From: Neobacillus sp. PS2-9
GTDB taxonomy: Bacteria > Bacillota > Bacilli > Bacillales > Cytobacillaceae
Assembly: GCF_030915525.1 (NCBI RefSeq)
Contig: NZ_CP133269.1
Span: forward strand, 4,921,001-4,985,000
Direction: 5' to 3'
Length of the DNA stretch: 64,000 bases
Position 1 is the stretch's first letter. Every line of letters starts with the position of its first letter. Below the pieces are notes generated by a model. The model saw only the letters and a program-made list of their open reading frames with translations. It was not told where the DNA came from and ran no database searches. The position numbers and the translations under genes are program-made. Of the stretch, positions 30,918 to 41,641 are shown piece by piece.

Positions 30918-33854
30918 TTGAAGAGATTTAAAGAAAGTATTTTGATCTTCCTAGTACTTCTACTAGTATTTGGCCAAACAGGTGCGATCACCTATGCGGA
31001 AACGAAATCTACTGCACCAGCATCTCCAGTAAACTTACAGATACCAACACTTGCTTTTGACGAAGACAGCATTACCCTTGTGTGGGAAAAACCAAAGGAT
31101 TACAGCGATATTGTAGACTTCAATGTGTATATGAATGGCAAAAAAATAGGAAGTGCCCTAAAGGATAACAGTGGAACAGCAAAAACCTACATTGATAATT
31201 TCTATAAAAATATCGATAAGGACAATTTCCACGTTGATATTCTTATTCATAACTTTACAGTTGAAAATCTTAAACCAAATAAGTCCTATGAATTTTATGT
31301 AACATCAGTCAATAAGGATGGCGTGGAATCAGCCCCGTCAAATAAAATTACCGGTAAAACAACTAAAGTTCCTGACGTATTTAATATCGTTGATTATGGT
31401 GCTATCCCAGATGACGATAAAAAGGATACGGAAGCTATTCAAGCGGCCATCAATGCCGCCACTCCAGGAGCAAAGGTATTAATTCCAGAAGGGAAATTTA
31501 TCTCTGGGGGAATATGGCTTAAATCGGATATGACGTTACAAGTCGATGGCTATTTACTCGGTTCCCCGGACCCTGAAGACTACAGCAGGAATTTCTGGGT
31601 TTACGATTACTCTACAGATGAGCGTTCTTACGCCCTAATCAATGCCCATACATATGATTACGGCAGCCTTAAGAATATCCGCATAGTAGGGAAAGGAACG
31701 ATTGATGGGAATGGATGGAAGACCGATACTACTAACCCGACAATAGATGAAGCCGGGAATGAGCTTCCACGCTTGCTCGCTGGGAGTAATTCAAAAGTAA
31801 CAGGCAATGTAAAAGTGCAAAACGGAAAAATGAGTCCGTTAGACCTTTCTTCCGATGCTACGTACGGAATTTTGGCAGCCGCTCAAACGTATGCTGCTCA
31901 AGTAGATGGAATGAATGCTAAGTCTGCCTATTCTACTCGATCCAACTTGATTACTGTTCGTGGGGTTGATGGGATGTATTATGAAGGCATTACCCAACTC
32001 AATCCTTCCTTCCATGGAATTGTAAACCTTCATAGTAAAAATATTGTGGTAAATGGGACGACAGCCAAGACCTATGATGCGAATAATGCTGATGGGTTTG
32101 AGTTTGGTGACTCTCAAAACATCATGGTCTTCAATAACTTTGTTGACACGGGTGATGATGCCATTAACTTTGCGGCAGGCATGGGACAAGCGGCAGCAGA
32201 GGAAGAACCAACCGGAGAAGCCTGGATCTTCAATAACTATATTCGCGAAGGTCACGGTGGAGTTGTAACAGGCAGTCATACCGGTGGCTGGATTCAAGAC
32301 TTTTTAGTAGAAGATAACATTATGTATAAAACCGATGTCGGCCTACGTGCCAAAACGAACACACCAATGGGCGGCGGAGCGAGAGATATTCTATTTAGAG
32401 ACAATGCTCTAGAAGGCATTGATGGGGACGGTCCTTTTGTTTTTACTTCCTCTTATGAAGATGCAAACGCATCGATTCTTTATGAGCCTGCGCAGAAGAT
32501 TTCTCAATTTAAGGATATCAGGGTTGAGAATACAACAGTCCGCAATCAGGGCGGAAGCAAGAAACAATCCATCTTAATTAATGGCAATAGTGATGTTGGT
32601 GAAGTGTATCACGAGAATATCACTTTTAATAATGTAAAATTTGATAAGGTCTTTTCTGCCAACTTGAATTACGCAAAGGATATTAAGTTTCATAATGTAA
32701 CCTTTACGAACGTTCTTGATAACAGCGGAAGTCCATGGAGAATCAAAAATTCTACTGGTCTTGTTTTCGAAAATACAACAGCTGCTCCTTCTGATGCCGC
32801 AGAAAAACCTACGTGGTCTAGTGATGCAGCCGTTCAAGCTAAATCATCAGAAGATGGTAAGAGCGTGACGTTAACTTGGACTGGAGCTTCCGACAATACA
32901 GGGGTATCAGGCTATACGGTGTACAAAGATGGAGAAAAAGTTGGCTCTGACTATACAACAACGAAACAATCAAGCTTTTCTGTAACCGGATTGACTCCCG
33001 TTAAGGAGTACAGCTTTAAGGTAGAAGCAGCTGATGCAACTGGAAACCGGACTTCTGATGGTCCGGAAATCCAAGTAACAACGGCTGGAGTAGCTGATAA
33101 AACTAACCCAGTGCTTCCAGATAATACTCAGATCAAAGAACCAACAGCTGAGATTCCTGCAAGTGATACGTTTAGCGGCAAAGAAGTAGAAGTGGTGTAT
33201 CCTGGTTTTACTTGGGCATCCGTTGAATGGGATGCTGTAAGTGATGACACGGGGATTGCCGGTTATAATGTGTATTCAAATGGAGAACTCCATGGGTTTG
33301 CGACATCAAACAAATATACATTATTGAATCTTCAACCTGGCACAAAGTACGATGTTACGGTGGAAGCCGTTGATTTAGCAGGAAACAAAACACCATTTAA
33401 CAGCTCACTTCAGATAGAAACCGCTGCACCTTATGCTATTGGTGCTCCATCCTTTAATGGTGGCTTAAAGGCTGCGATTGGTAAGGACGGGACAAGTGTT
33501 GCACTCTCTTGGAATACGGCAACTGCGAAAAACCAAGAGGTGATTGGATATCGTGTCTATGTAAATGGCCAACCAATTAAGCCTGAAGGAGCATCGTTTA
33601 CACCAATTAATGCAGAAATAACAACGGCAAACACCCATTATATGGTAACAGGGCTTAAACAAGGAAAAACCTATACATTTAAAGTAGAAGCCGTAGGACG
33701 CGGAATGAAATATTCCAAAAGAGAAAGACTCTCCGATGTGTATCCAAATGGTTTGGTACCAGTTGCAGGATACCGCTGGAGTGGGTTTGGACCAAGCGAA
33801 ACTGTTCATCTCATTCCTGGGAAAGCAATAAGTGAAGAAGCTAAATCGAAATAA
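30918..33854 (+). CDS. Secreted GH28 polygalacturonase with fibronectin III domains
   Basis: 978 residues. Signal peptide about 1-28 (cut near ITYAE). Order: fibronectin III domain (about 38-150), GH28 right-handed beta-helix (about 155-560), then three more fibronectin III-like domains (about 625-725, 765-850, 855-960). GH28 active-site motifs are all visible: NADG, DTGDDAI, REGHGG and RAK. The PehX-like form with an N-terminal FnIII domain suggests exo-acting release of galacturonate units from pectin. TTG start at 30918, with AAAGGTGG nine bases upstream. A cre site predicts glucose repression. No uptake genes for galacturonate lie in the window. Confidence 0.9.
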   Translation: MKRFKESILIFLVLLLVFGQTGAITYAETKSTAPASPVNLQIPTLAFDEDSITLVWEKPKDYSDIVDFNVYMNGKKIGSALKDNSGTAKTYIDNFYKNIDKDNFHVDILIHNFTVENLKPNKSYEFYVTSVNKDGVESAPSNKITGKTTKVPDVFNIVDYGAIPDDDKKDTEAIQAAINAATPGAKVLIPEGKFISGGIWLKSDMTLQVDGYLLGSPDPEDYSRNFWVYDYSTDERSYALINAHTYDYGSLKNIRIVGKGTIDGNGWKTDTTNPTIDEAGNELPRLLAGSNSKVTGNVKVQNGKMSPLDLSSDATYGILAAAQTYAAQVDGMNAKSAYSTRSNLITVRGVDGMYYEGITQLNPSFHGIVNLHSKNIVVNGTTAKTYDANNADGFEFGDSQNIMVFNNFVDTGDDAINFAAGMGQAAAEEEPTGEAWIFNNYIREGHGGVVTGSHTGGWIQDFLVEDNIMYKTDVGLRAKTNTPMGGGARDILFRDNALEGIDGDGPFVFTSSYEDANASILYEPAQKISQFKDIRVENTTVRNQGGSKKQSILINGNSDVGEVYHENITFNNVKFDKVFSANLNYAKDIKFHNVTFTNVLDNSGSPWRIKNSTGLVFENTTAAPSDAAEKPTWSSDAAVQAKSSEDGKSVTLTWTGASDNTGVSGYTVYKDGEKVGSDYTTTKQSSFSVTGLTPVKEYSFKVEAADATGNRTSDGPEIQVTTAGVADKTNPVLPDNTQIKEPTAEIPASDTFSGKEVEVVYPGFTWASVEWDAVSDDTGIAGYNVYSNGELHGFATSNKYTLLNLQPGTKYDVTVEAVDLAGNKTPFNSSLQIETAAPYAIGAPSFNGGLKAAIGKDGTSVALSWNTATAKNQEVIGYRVYVNGQPIKPEGASFTPINAEITTANTHYMVTGLKQGKTYTFKVEAVGRGMKYSKRERLSDVYPNGLVPVAGYRWSGFGPSETVHLIPGKAISEEAKSK

Positions 33855-33879
33855 TCGTTGTGCCATCTCTAAAGAAGTA

Positions 33880-33925
33880 AAAAAAGAAGACTACTTCCTT
33901 ATTAGGAAGTAGTCTTCTTTTTTAG
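33880..33925. terminator. Bidirectional terminator
   Basis: Hairpin GAAGACTACTTCCT ... AGGAAGTAGTCTTC with A and T runs on the outer sides, between convergent genes. Confidence 0.92.
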
Positions 33926-33953
33926 AGTTTTTCAGGTGATGAGTTATTTATTA

Positions 33954-34523
33954 TCATAACGTACTAAGCCGTAGTTCATAAAAATACTGCACAATTGGAT
34001 GCTTTAACTTCATCTTCTCGTTCATTTTTAAAATTCGTTTTTTTCCTACCCGTCTGTCCACCAAAGCTAGAATATTCAATAGGATATCATTGCTCTCTAG
34101 GCTTTCCTCTATAGAAGTGGATAAAAACTTATTAGCTGCATCGATAAAATTTGATTTACTTAATGATGACTGCGCTGCCATAAGCTCTTTTGCATATTCT
34201 GATAATTTTCTACCCCTAGCAATTACTTTTAGACGATCCTCAGGAACTATCCCCTTGGTTTCTTTTCTTACGGCTTCTATTTCCTCATTGGTAATAGGAA
34301 TTTGGATATCAGAATCATTCTTAATTTCCAGCTCCGTCTGATACCATCTGATTAAGGTAGTTATGTCACTCATATTGAGTACATTCTTTTTATCTACTGC
34401 AATATAACAAATTCCTGCTTTATCAGGTAAATAACGGTAGCTTGTTGCACGGTATTCAACCCTTCCATATAATGCAGGACAGAGAAAACTCTCCAGATTT
34501 TGCTTCAATTTGTTCCAGGTCAT
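33954..34523 (-). CDS. SF0329 family protein
   Basis: 189 residues, cytoplasmic, no membrane segments. The N-terminus (MTWNKLKQNLESFLCPALYG) and the following VEYRATSYRYLPDKAGICYIAVDKK resemble a conserved family I know as SF0329; function unknown. The start is the ATG at 34523, with AAGGAG six bases upstream; an upstream in-frame ATG at 34580 has no ribosome-binding site. The segment RKETKGIVPEDRLKVIARGRKLSEYAKELM is predicted coiled/helical. No operon partners. The 34524-34860 gap shows no gene. Confidence 0.65.
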   Translation of the reverse strand: MTWNKLKQNLESFLCPALYGRVEYRATSYRYLPDKAGICYIAVDKKNVLNMSDITTLIRWYQTELEIKNDSDIQIPITNEEIEAVRKETKGIVPEDRLKVIARGRKLSEYAKELMAAQSSLSKSNFIDAANKFLSTSIEESLESNDILLNILALVDRRVGKKRILKMNEKMKLKHPIVQYFYELRLSTL

Positions 34524-34860
34524 GTAGTTCTCCTTAACTTTTATATTATATATATTTATTGAGGCAGTCGTTCTATCCATAATACAATAACCAACACATC
34601 GAACATACTAAATACAAGGTTTAAGTGGACTTGAATTTCTGATGTATCGATAATAGTGAGCGAAATAATAAGGACATTCGACTTATGACAACAATATTAT
34701 TTAAAAAATATATATCGAGCAGATCTCATCAATAATAATCATCCCTACCACAAATAAGAGATGACCCATCAGGTTCACCTCCAATTTGCATATTATTCGA
34801 TTCACCTGTACTACAGCATTATTCAACGTAAACAAAACGGATTCGATTGACTCACTTATA

Positions 34861-34995
34861 TCAACTGTAGAAATTATCAGGTTGGTTGCCTGGCTCAATC
34901 GTAATCACCATATTTTCCTTTAATATTTCGTTGCTACCTTCTGCAATATATGGTCCTTCGTGGTTTCGCAAGCAGACTCCATGCCCGGTACGATG
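34861..34995 (-). pseudogene. M24 metallopeptidase remnant (3' end)
   Basis: Minus-strand reading from 34995 to a TGA at 34861 gives 44 codons with the hallmarks of the C-terminal half of Xaa-Pro peptidase-like M24 proteins: HRTGHGVCL (metal-binding His), [10 protein letters not shown], and NMVITIEPG (metal-binding Glu). The N-terminal 300 or so residues are missing, and the sequence stops matching the family soon after TIEPG. It abuts an integrase remnant on the other strand at 34995/34996, marking a deletion or recombination joint. Confidence 0.75.
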
Positions 34996-35135
34996 TAAAA
35001 ATGGATAGACTTGGTCACTCCGATGGTCAAATCACCAAGAAGATCTATCTCCACGTTACAAATGAAATGAAAAAAGAAGCTTCCCAAAAGTTTGCACAAC
35101 TAATGAGAAGCCCCGATTATAATCCACTATATTAG
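34996..35135 (+). pseudogene. Tyrosine recombinase (phage/ICE integrase) remnant
   Basis: Plus-strand reading [22 protein letters not shown] carries the C-terminal catalytic signature of tyrosine recombinases: the LGHSD box and the nucleophile Tyr in IYLHVT. It ends normally at a TAG at 35135 after FAQLM. The N-terminal 300 or so residues are absent, and no recombinase features are visible upstream because the M24 remnant begins there. The position directly downstream of groEL is a known insertion neighbourhood (prophage 3 in B. subtilis lies near groESL). Confidence 0.75.
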
Positions 35136-35202
35136 CAAATATGTTTGCATTTCACTTTACCTTACTTCAAAACCCTTATATTTCAAGGGATTGACGGGCA
35201 GA

Positions 35203-36837
<1,635 letters not shown>

Positions 36838-36883
36838 TCAAAAAACCTCCTCATAAGTTTTCAATTTTATATTTTTGTAAACC

Positions 36884-37168
36884 TTACTCAACAATAGCAA
36901 GGATATCGCTTTCACGTAAAATTAAGTATTCAACACCCTGGTATTTAACTTCTGTACCAGCGTATTTTGAGAAGATAATGCGATTGCCTTCAGTAACATC
37001 AAGTGCTACACGCTCTCCGCTTTCAAGTACACGGCCAGTACCAACGGCAACAACTTTTCCTTCCTGAGGCTTTTCTTTCGCTGAATCTGGTAATACGATA
37101 CCGCTTGCAGTTTTTTCTTCTGATTCAACAAGCTCAATGATAATGCGATCACCTAATGGTCTTAACAA
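36884..37168 (-). CDS. groES: Co-chaperonin GroES (Hsp10)
   Basis: 94-residue heptameric lid of the GroEL chaperonin. Starts at TTG ([12 protein letters not shown]) because GAGGAGG lies 9 bases upstream; the longer frame from 37216 would read through the promoter-proximal leader and lacks a ribosome-binding site. The mobile loop region ([19 protein letters not shown]) and the conserved C-terminus (ESDILAIVE) are intact. First gene of the groESL operon; CIRCE lies just upstream. Confidence 0.97.
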   Translation of the reverse strand: MLRPLGDRIIIELVESEEKTASGIVLPDSAKEKPQEGKVVAVGTGRVLESGERVALDVTEGNRIIFSKYAGTEVKYQGVEYLILRESDILAIVE

Positions 37169-37209
37169 ATCAAACAACCTCCTCAAATATATATGTAATT
37201 CTGCCATTA

Positions 37210-37236
37210 TTAGCACTCTCGATTAATGAGTGCTAA
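37210..37236. promoter_or_regulatory. CIRCE element (HrcA operator)
   Basis: Perfect inverted repeat TTAGCACTC-N9-GAGTGCTAA, located at the predicted transcription start of groES. HrcA binds it to repress the operon in the absence of heat stress. Confidence 0.97.
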
Positions 37237-37246
37237 CACAATTATT

Positions 37247-37275
37247 ATAATAATGAATCTGATAATCTTTTGCAA
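37247..37275 (-). promoter_or_regulatory. groESL promoter
   Basis: Minus strand: -35 TTGCAA (37270-37275), 17-nt spacer and -10 TATTAT (37247-37252), immediately upstream of CIRCE. A standard sigma-A promoter. Confidence 0.75.
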
Positions 37276-37484
37276 GTATGAAGCACAAAAATTTTTGGTA
37301 AAAAAATCATTTTTTACAACCTTATAAAGTATGCGAATAAGAGGACATTCTATACCTGACTTATTAAAATAGTTCAACTAAATTGAAACAAGGCTCATTT
37401 TAAGAGTAAAATAGAAAATAGCGTAATAAAGATAAGCATACAGTTTAATTAATTTATATAGATGTGCGAAAAGGAGATTAGCAT

Positions 37485-38207
37485 TTGAAAAAAGAATATT
37501 GGTGGATCATCATTGTATATATTGCTATGCAGCTTTCCAGTCTAGTTGGACTGCCATTATTACTATTCGGTTTTAAATATGCAGGAATTAATCAAAGGCT
37601 CGCTGTACCTATTTGGCTGATTGCAAGCTTTTCAATAGCCCTCATCATCATTCTTTTCCTCTTACGGAAAGAATTCAACGCAAAAAGATTAGAGGAAAGA
37701 AACAGTTCTTTCGGCTCGTCCATCGCCTGGGCGATCTTTGGTGTCTTTTTAGCGTTATTTTCTCAATATGTTGCGGCCATCATCGAAAGTCTTTTAGGAA
37801 TTAAAATGGGCTCGGAGAACACAAAGGATATACTAACCATCATCGACACGTTACCGCTCGCCATCCTTGTGACAAGTATTTTCGGTCCTATCTTAGAAGA
37901 AATCGTGTTTCGAAAAATTATTTTCGGTGCTCTTTATAAGCGATTTAATTTCTTCATCTCGGCTTTGATTAGCTCGGTGGTTTTTGCTTTAGCACATATG
38001 GAGCCTGTTCACATTTTGCTTTATTCGGCTATGGGCTTAACATTTGCGTTTTTATATGTAAAGACCAAGCGCATTTGGGTGCCGATTTTTGCCCATGTGA
38101 CCATGAATACCATGGTTGTCTTAGTCCAATCAGTCTATAAAGACGATATTGAAAGACTGCAGCGTGAGGCTGAGGCGGTTCAAAACTTTATCGGAGGATT
38201 CTTATGA
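37485..38207 (+). CDS. ydiL: CPBP family intramembrane metalloprotease (YdiL)
   Basis: 240 residues, about six to eight membrane helices. The CPBP (Abi/CAAX) motifs are present: EEIVFRKIIFG (about 139-149), ALAHMEPVHILLY and the metal-binding HVTMN (about 209-213). A membrane-embedded protease of unknown substrate. TTG start at 37485, with AAGGAG eight bases upstream. The stop overlaps the ATG of ydiK by 4 bases. The ydiK/ydiL pair lies next to groES in B. subtilis too. Confidence 0.87.
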   Translation: MKKEYWWIIIVYIAMQLSSLVGLPLLLFGFKYAGINQRLAVPIWLIASFSIALIIILFLLRKEFNAKRLEERNSSFGSSIAWAIFGVFLALFSQYVAAIIESLLGIKMGSENTKDILTIIDTLPLAILVTSIFGPILEEIVFRKIIFGALYKRFNFFISALISSVVFALAHMEPVHILLYSAMGLTFAFLYVKTKRIWVPIFAHVTMNTMVVLVQSVYKDDIERLQREAEAVQNFIGGFL

Positions 38208-38404
38208 GACGTTCACCTTTGTTATCCGGTTTGATTTATTTCTTTCTTGGAGGGTTGTTTACTTATTTCGCTATTGACGATGTTCAAAAAAACAGCTGGG
38301 GCTTCTTTAGCTATTTATTAGTCGTTCTCGCCACCTTCGACTTCGGATCTGGCCTAAAAATGATCACCTTTCATTTTAAATATAAAGATAAACTGAAAAA
38401 ATAA
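38204..38404 (+). CDS. ydiK: Small membrane protein YdiK
   Basis: 66 residues with two predicted membrane helices (about 7-23 and 33-52), ending in a charged tail (KYKDKLKK). Function unknown. It starts inside the ydiL stop codon (ATGA), so the two are translationally coupled. Confidence 0.85.
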   Translation: MRRSPLLSGLIYFFLGGLFTYFAIDDVQKNSWGFFSYLLVVLATFDFGSGLKMITFHFKYKDKLKK

Positions 38405-38405
38405 G

Positions 38406-38460
38406 GCTTATAGTAGCTATAATTAAACTTTTTAGCTACTATAAGCTCTTTTTTTTTGTG
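38406..38460 (+). terminator. Terminator of ydiL-ydiK
   Basis: Hairpin CTTATAGTAGCTA ... TAGCTACTATAAG followed by a run of nine T residues. Confidence 0.9.
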
Positions 38461-38491
38461 TAAAATTACATTCAATCTGAAGAAATTGTAT

Positions 38492-38587
38492 TTTATCAGC
38501 GAATTTTTAACCTTTATCGGCGGATTTACGCATTTTATCAGCGAATCTAGAATTTTATCAGCGAATTCATACGATTTATCGGCGAAT
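38492..38587. repeat. Phased array of TTTATCAGCGAAT motifs, 20-21 bp period
   Basis: TTTATCAGCGAAT (or TTTATCGGCGAAT) starts at 38492, 38513, 38534, 38554 and 38575; the steps are 21, 21, 20 and 21 bp. The segments between copies are not conserved. It lies after the ydiK terminator and before a GGTGTCAGGCACC hairpin. Same spacing pattern as the array at 2138 but an unrelated motif. Confidence 0.88.
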
Positions 38588-38596
38588 CACAAAAAA

Positions 38597-38642
38597 GGGT
38601 GTCAGGCACCATGTAAAATTTTCACAATGGTGCCTGACACCT
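38597..38642. terminator. Bidirectional terminator with GGTGTCAGGCACC arms
   Basis: Perfect inverted GGTGTCAGGCACCAT ... ATGGTGCCTGACACC with a run of A on one side and T on the other, directly after the MFS gene stop. The arm sequence resembles a recurrent intergenic hairpin in Bacillus. Confidence 0.85.
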
Positions 38643-38643
38643 T

Positions 38644-40158
38644 TTATTTTGAAGCTTCTCCCCGGTGAATGACCATTCGTTCTTTGCCTAAGATAAAGAT
38701 AAACAAGAACGCCAGACCTGCTGGTACCAATGCCCATGTAAAGGTATGGACAATCGAGCTGGAAAGAGCATCTGTAATTTTATCAAGAATCTGTTGAGGG
38801 ATCATCTTTCGCCCTTCTTCTGATAATAACGCCCGTGAATCCCCGAACGCTCCACCCTTCGGCATCGGTCCCATCCCTGCAAAGGCTTTTTCGAGAGCGT
38901 CTGTAAAATCATTTCGTTGAATCGTGCCAAAAATGGTAATCCCAATCGTCATGCCTAGGGAACGAATAAAGTTACTTGTTGAAGTCGCTGAGCCCCTTTG
39001 CTCCATGCCAAATGGATGAATCGCCGCCATACTCAACACCGAAAACGAGAAGCCCACTCCCAGTCCGATGACAATCATGTACACCGTTAATATCGCCCGG
39101 CTGGTTTCTGGAGTAATCGTACTTAACAGCAAAAATCCACCTATCAGAATAGCCGCCGACAAAAACATGATATTTCGGTAGCTCATTTTCGTCGTCAAAA
39201 ACCCTCCTACTTGCGCGGTCACCACCGACCCAAGCATCATCGGTAATAAAATCAACCCCGAATTCGTTGCACTGCCTCCATACACTCCTTGGACAAAAAT
39301 CGGTATGTATACCGTTCCGGCCATAAAAGCTGCCCCATAAAACAGACCGACAATCGTACTTCCAGCAAACAACCGGTTTTTAAACATCGAAAATGAAATG
39401 ATTGGATCCTTTGCCTTTGTCTCAGCAAATAAAAAGACGACAAACAAAATTGCAAATCCTGCAAATAAGCTTAAAATAATCACTGAATCCCAGTCATATT
39501 TCTGTCCACCTAGCTCTAGAGCGAACATTAAGCAGACGACTCCGCTGACCAATGTCACCGCTCCCCACCAGTCAATCGTTTGCTTTTGATGAATCGGTGA
39601 CTCTTTGTAAGCCATCACGATAAAAATCAAGGATAAAATTCCAAGCGGCATGTTAATATAGAAAATCCAATGCCAGCTGATATGATCCGTAATATACGCC
39701 CCTAGCAACGGTCCAAAAATGCTCGATAGACCAAAGACCGCTCCAAATAATCCGCCCATCTTCCCGCGTTTTTCAGGTGGAAAGAGATCAAACATAATCG
39801 TAAAGGCAATAGGCACAAGTGCGCCGCCGCCAATTCCTTGGATCGCCCGGTAAATACTTAATTGTGTAATCGTTTCGGCTGTACCACATAAAGCGGATCC
39901 TGCCATAAACAAAATAAGCCCAAAAATAAAGAACCGCTTCCGTCCGTACATGTCAGACAATTTCCCGAAGATCGGCATCCCCGCCATCTCTGCTACCATA
40001 TAGGCAGAAACAACCCAAACGAAGCTTTCCAGTCCACCGAGGTCACCAACAATTGTCCCCATCGCGGTCACAACAATGGTATTATCCATTGACGCCATTA
40101 AAATACCTAATAATAATCCTGCGACTACTAAACCTAATTTACTATCTTTTGCTGTCAT
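38644..40158 (-). CDS. MFS drug efflux transporter, DHA2 (EmrB/QacA) family
   Basis: 504 residues, 14 predicted membrane helices. Family signature at the N-terminus (ILMASMDNTIVVTAMGTIVGDL), motif A GKLSDMYGRKRFF (about 64-76) and motif C-like GLSSIFGPLLGAYI (about 142-155). Predicted proton-driven export of hydrophobic toxic compounds. It follows the yhbD-yhbE-yhbF genes with a 13-base gap, so it is probably the last gene of that operon; in B. subtilis another gene occupies this position. Substrate unknown. Confidence 0.88.
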   Translation of the reverse strand: MTAKDSKLGLVVAGLLLGILMASMDNTIVVTAMGTIVGDLGGLESFVWVVSAYMVAEMAGMPIFGKLSDMYGRKRFFIFGLILFMAGSALCGTAETITQLSIYRAIQGIGGGALVPIAFTIMFDLFPPEKRGKMGGLFGAVFGLSSIFGPLLGAYITDHISWHWIFYINMPLGILSLIFIVMAYKESPIHQKQTIDWWGAVTLVSGVVCLMFALELGGQKYDWDSVIILSLFAGFAILFVVFLFAETKAKDPIISFSMFKNRLFAGSTIVGLFYGAAFMAGTVYIPIFVQGVYGGSATNSGLILLPMMLGSVVTAQVGGFLTTKMSYRNIMFLSAAILIGGFLLLSTITPETSRAILTVYMIVIGLGVGFSFSVLSMAAIHPFGMEQRGSATSTSNFIRSLGMTIGITIFGTIQRNDFTDALEKAFAGMGPMPKGGAFGDSRALLSEEGRKMIPQQILDKITDALSSSIVHTFTWALVPAGLAFLFIFILGKERMVIHRGEASK

Positions 40159-40171
40159 CCCCTATCCCCCT

Positions 40172-40894
40172 CTAAACCTTCGTTTTTGTTTTTATAGTGG
40201 CGCTAGGGTCATGTACCAAATCGTCTCTATACTCCACCAAACCGATGTCACATCCAGGACCGATTTTCACAATATTTCCCCGAACGATTGCTGCTTTTGT
40301 GTTTTCTAAGTACACCTCATCGCCTTCGATGACTTTTGCATCGAGAAAACCCGCTCTCTTTGAGAGTGGAATATTGGTGAATGGTATAAACCAGGATCCT
40401 CTTTTTACCGAAATCTTCCCGCCGCCAATTTCCTCCGCTGTGCTCTCACCAAAGCTCAGTAGAATTTTAACGGTGTCGGCAGAGAGCAACCCCTTAATCT
40501 CAAAGCCGCCGCTCGAGTCAAATTTCTCATACGCGACATCACCTTTTACAGAGATACTTCCTTTAATAACGGCTGACTCGCCAATTAATCGGTCATCCGT
40601 CTCTAACAAGCCAAAAATCTTCATTTTTTTCAAATGTGCCTTCCCGCCCACGGTCATTGTGCCCATAACGAGTGCTTCCTCTGCCTCCATCGATCCTTTG
40701 ACCTCTGCTTCACCCAAGATTTTAGCAGAGCGTGTTTTCACATTTTCGCACGCCTCACTTGTTCCATATACATGAAAGCTGGAGCAGTCGACGTTATTGA
40801 CGATGGTTCCTTCTCCTCTTATGCTGATTTTTCTATATTGGCCGCCAGGATAACTCCCCGAACCATTTATGATCAGGTTACTGGTTTTCTCCAT
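40172..40894 (-). CDS. yhbF: Bactofilin-related protein (YhbF)
   Basis: 240 residues of right-handed beta-helix built from short repeats such as GEAEVKGSMEAEEALVMG and LIGESAVIKGSISVKG, characteristic of bactofilin-like polymer-forming proteins. It is a paralogue of yhbE upstream. B. subtilis BacE/BacF (YhbE/YhbF) form membrane-associated assemblies involved in flagellar motility. It lies 15 bases after yhbE and 13 bases before the MFS gene, so it is co-transcribed. Confidence 0.85.
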   Translation of the reverse strand: MEKTSNLIINGSGSYPGGQYRKISIRGEGTIVNNVDCSSFHVYGTSEACENVKTRSAKILGEAEVKGSMEAEEALVMGTMTVGGKAHLKKMKIFGLLETDDRLIGESAVIKGSISVKGDVAYEKFDSSGGFEIKGLLSADTVKILLSFGESTAEEIGGGKISVKRGSWFIPFTNIPLSKRAGFLDAKVIEGDEVYLENTKAAIVRGNIVKIGPGCDIGLVEYRDDLVHDPSATIKTKTKV

Positions 40895-40909
40895 TTTCCT
40901 ACCCCCCTA

Positions 40910-41629
40910 TTACACTTTGATACTTTCTTTGACGACAGCATTTTTATGTTGTGAAAAATCTTCCCGGTACTCTACGACACCAATTTGGCAATTCCGGCCA
41001 ATCTTTACCTGATTCCCCCGTACCACCTTGGCAATGGTATTCTCTAGTTCAATTTTGTCTCCTTCAATGAATTCCACTTCGAGCTGAGTGGAAAACAACG
41101 GTTTAATGAGACTTTCGAAAAAGGAACCTCTATGTTTCACCAAAATGGTTTCACCGCCGATTTCTTTTGCCTTACATGGGCCATGAAGTTGAATCGTAAT
41201 TTGTTCGGCATTTAATAACCCGCCTATAGCAAATTGAGAATCTGCTTTAAAAATCTCTGCCTCACAATCTCCTTCTACCCTTAACACCCCATTAATTTTG
41301 ATTTCCTCACTTTTGACTTTTCCACCAACAGACGCCTTGCCGGAAACCTTTAATTTTTTCACATATAGATTTTCGCCAATCTTTGCCGTTCCATCTATCG
41401 ATAGTTGCTGGGATTCAATCGTTCCCTTGACCTTTGCTTTACCGTTTATTTTCGTCTGTTCACTTGTCACATTCCCATCCACGGTCCCGAAGCCATTACT
41501 TTCAAACTCCACGCAATCAACATCACTGTTAACCGTTCCGAATCCATTCAATATGACCTGGCGGAACGCCCCACCATTTGAAGCACCGAAACCATTGATG
41601 ACTAAGTCTCCTCTTTCCTTCATATCCAT
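40910..41629 (-). CDS. yhbE: Bactofilin-related protein (YhbE)
   Basis: 239 residues. Starts MDMKERGDLVINGFGASNGG; the beta-helical repeats (NGFGTVNSDVDCVEF, NGKAKVKGTIES) follow, then a C-terminal part shared with yhbF (IVEGDKIELENT, VKIGRNCQIGVVEYRED). Likely forms a cytoskeletal polymer with YhbF. Second gene of the yhbD operon, 12 bases after yhbD. Confidence 0.85.
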   Translation of the reverse strand: MDMKERGDLVINGFGASNGGAFRQVILNGFGTVNSDVDCVEFESNGFGTVDGNVTSEQTKINGKAKVKGTIESQQLSIDGTAKIGENLYVKKLKVSGKASVGGKVKSEEIKINGVLRVEGDCEAEIFKADSQFAIGGLLNAEQITIQLHGPCKAKEIGGETILVKHRGSFFESLIKPLFSTQLEVEFIEGDKIELENTIAKVVRGNQVKIGRNCQIGVVEYREDFSQHKNAVVKESIKV

Positions 41630-41641
41630 GTATATTCTCCT

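Noticed and set aside
37169..37216. Longer GroES from an ATG at 37216
   Set aside because: It would extend into the leader next to CIRCE; the TTG at 37168 has the ribosome-binding site and gives the universal GroES N-terminus.
38492..38587. CRISPR array
   Set aside because: Repeat plus filler is only 21 bp, far shorter than any CRISPR unit, and there are no cas genes.
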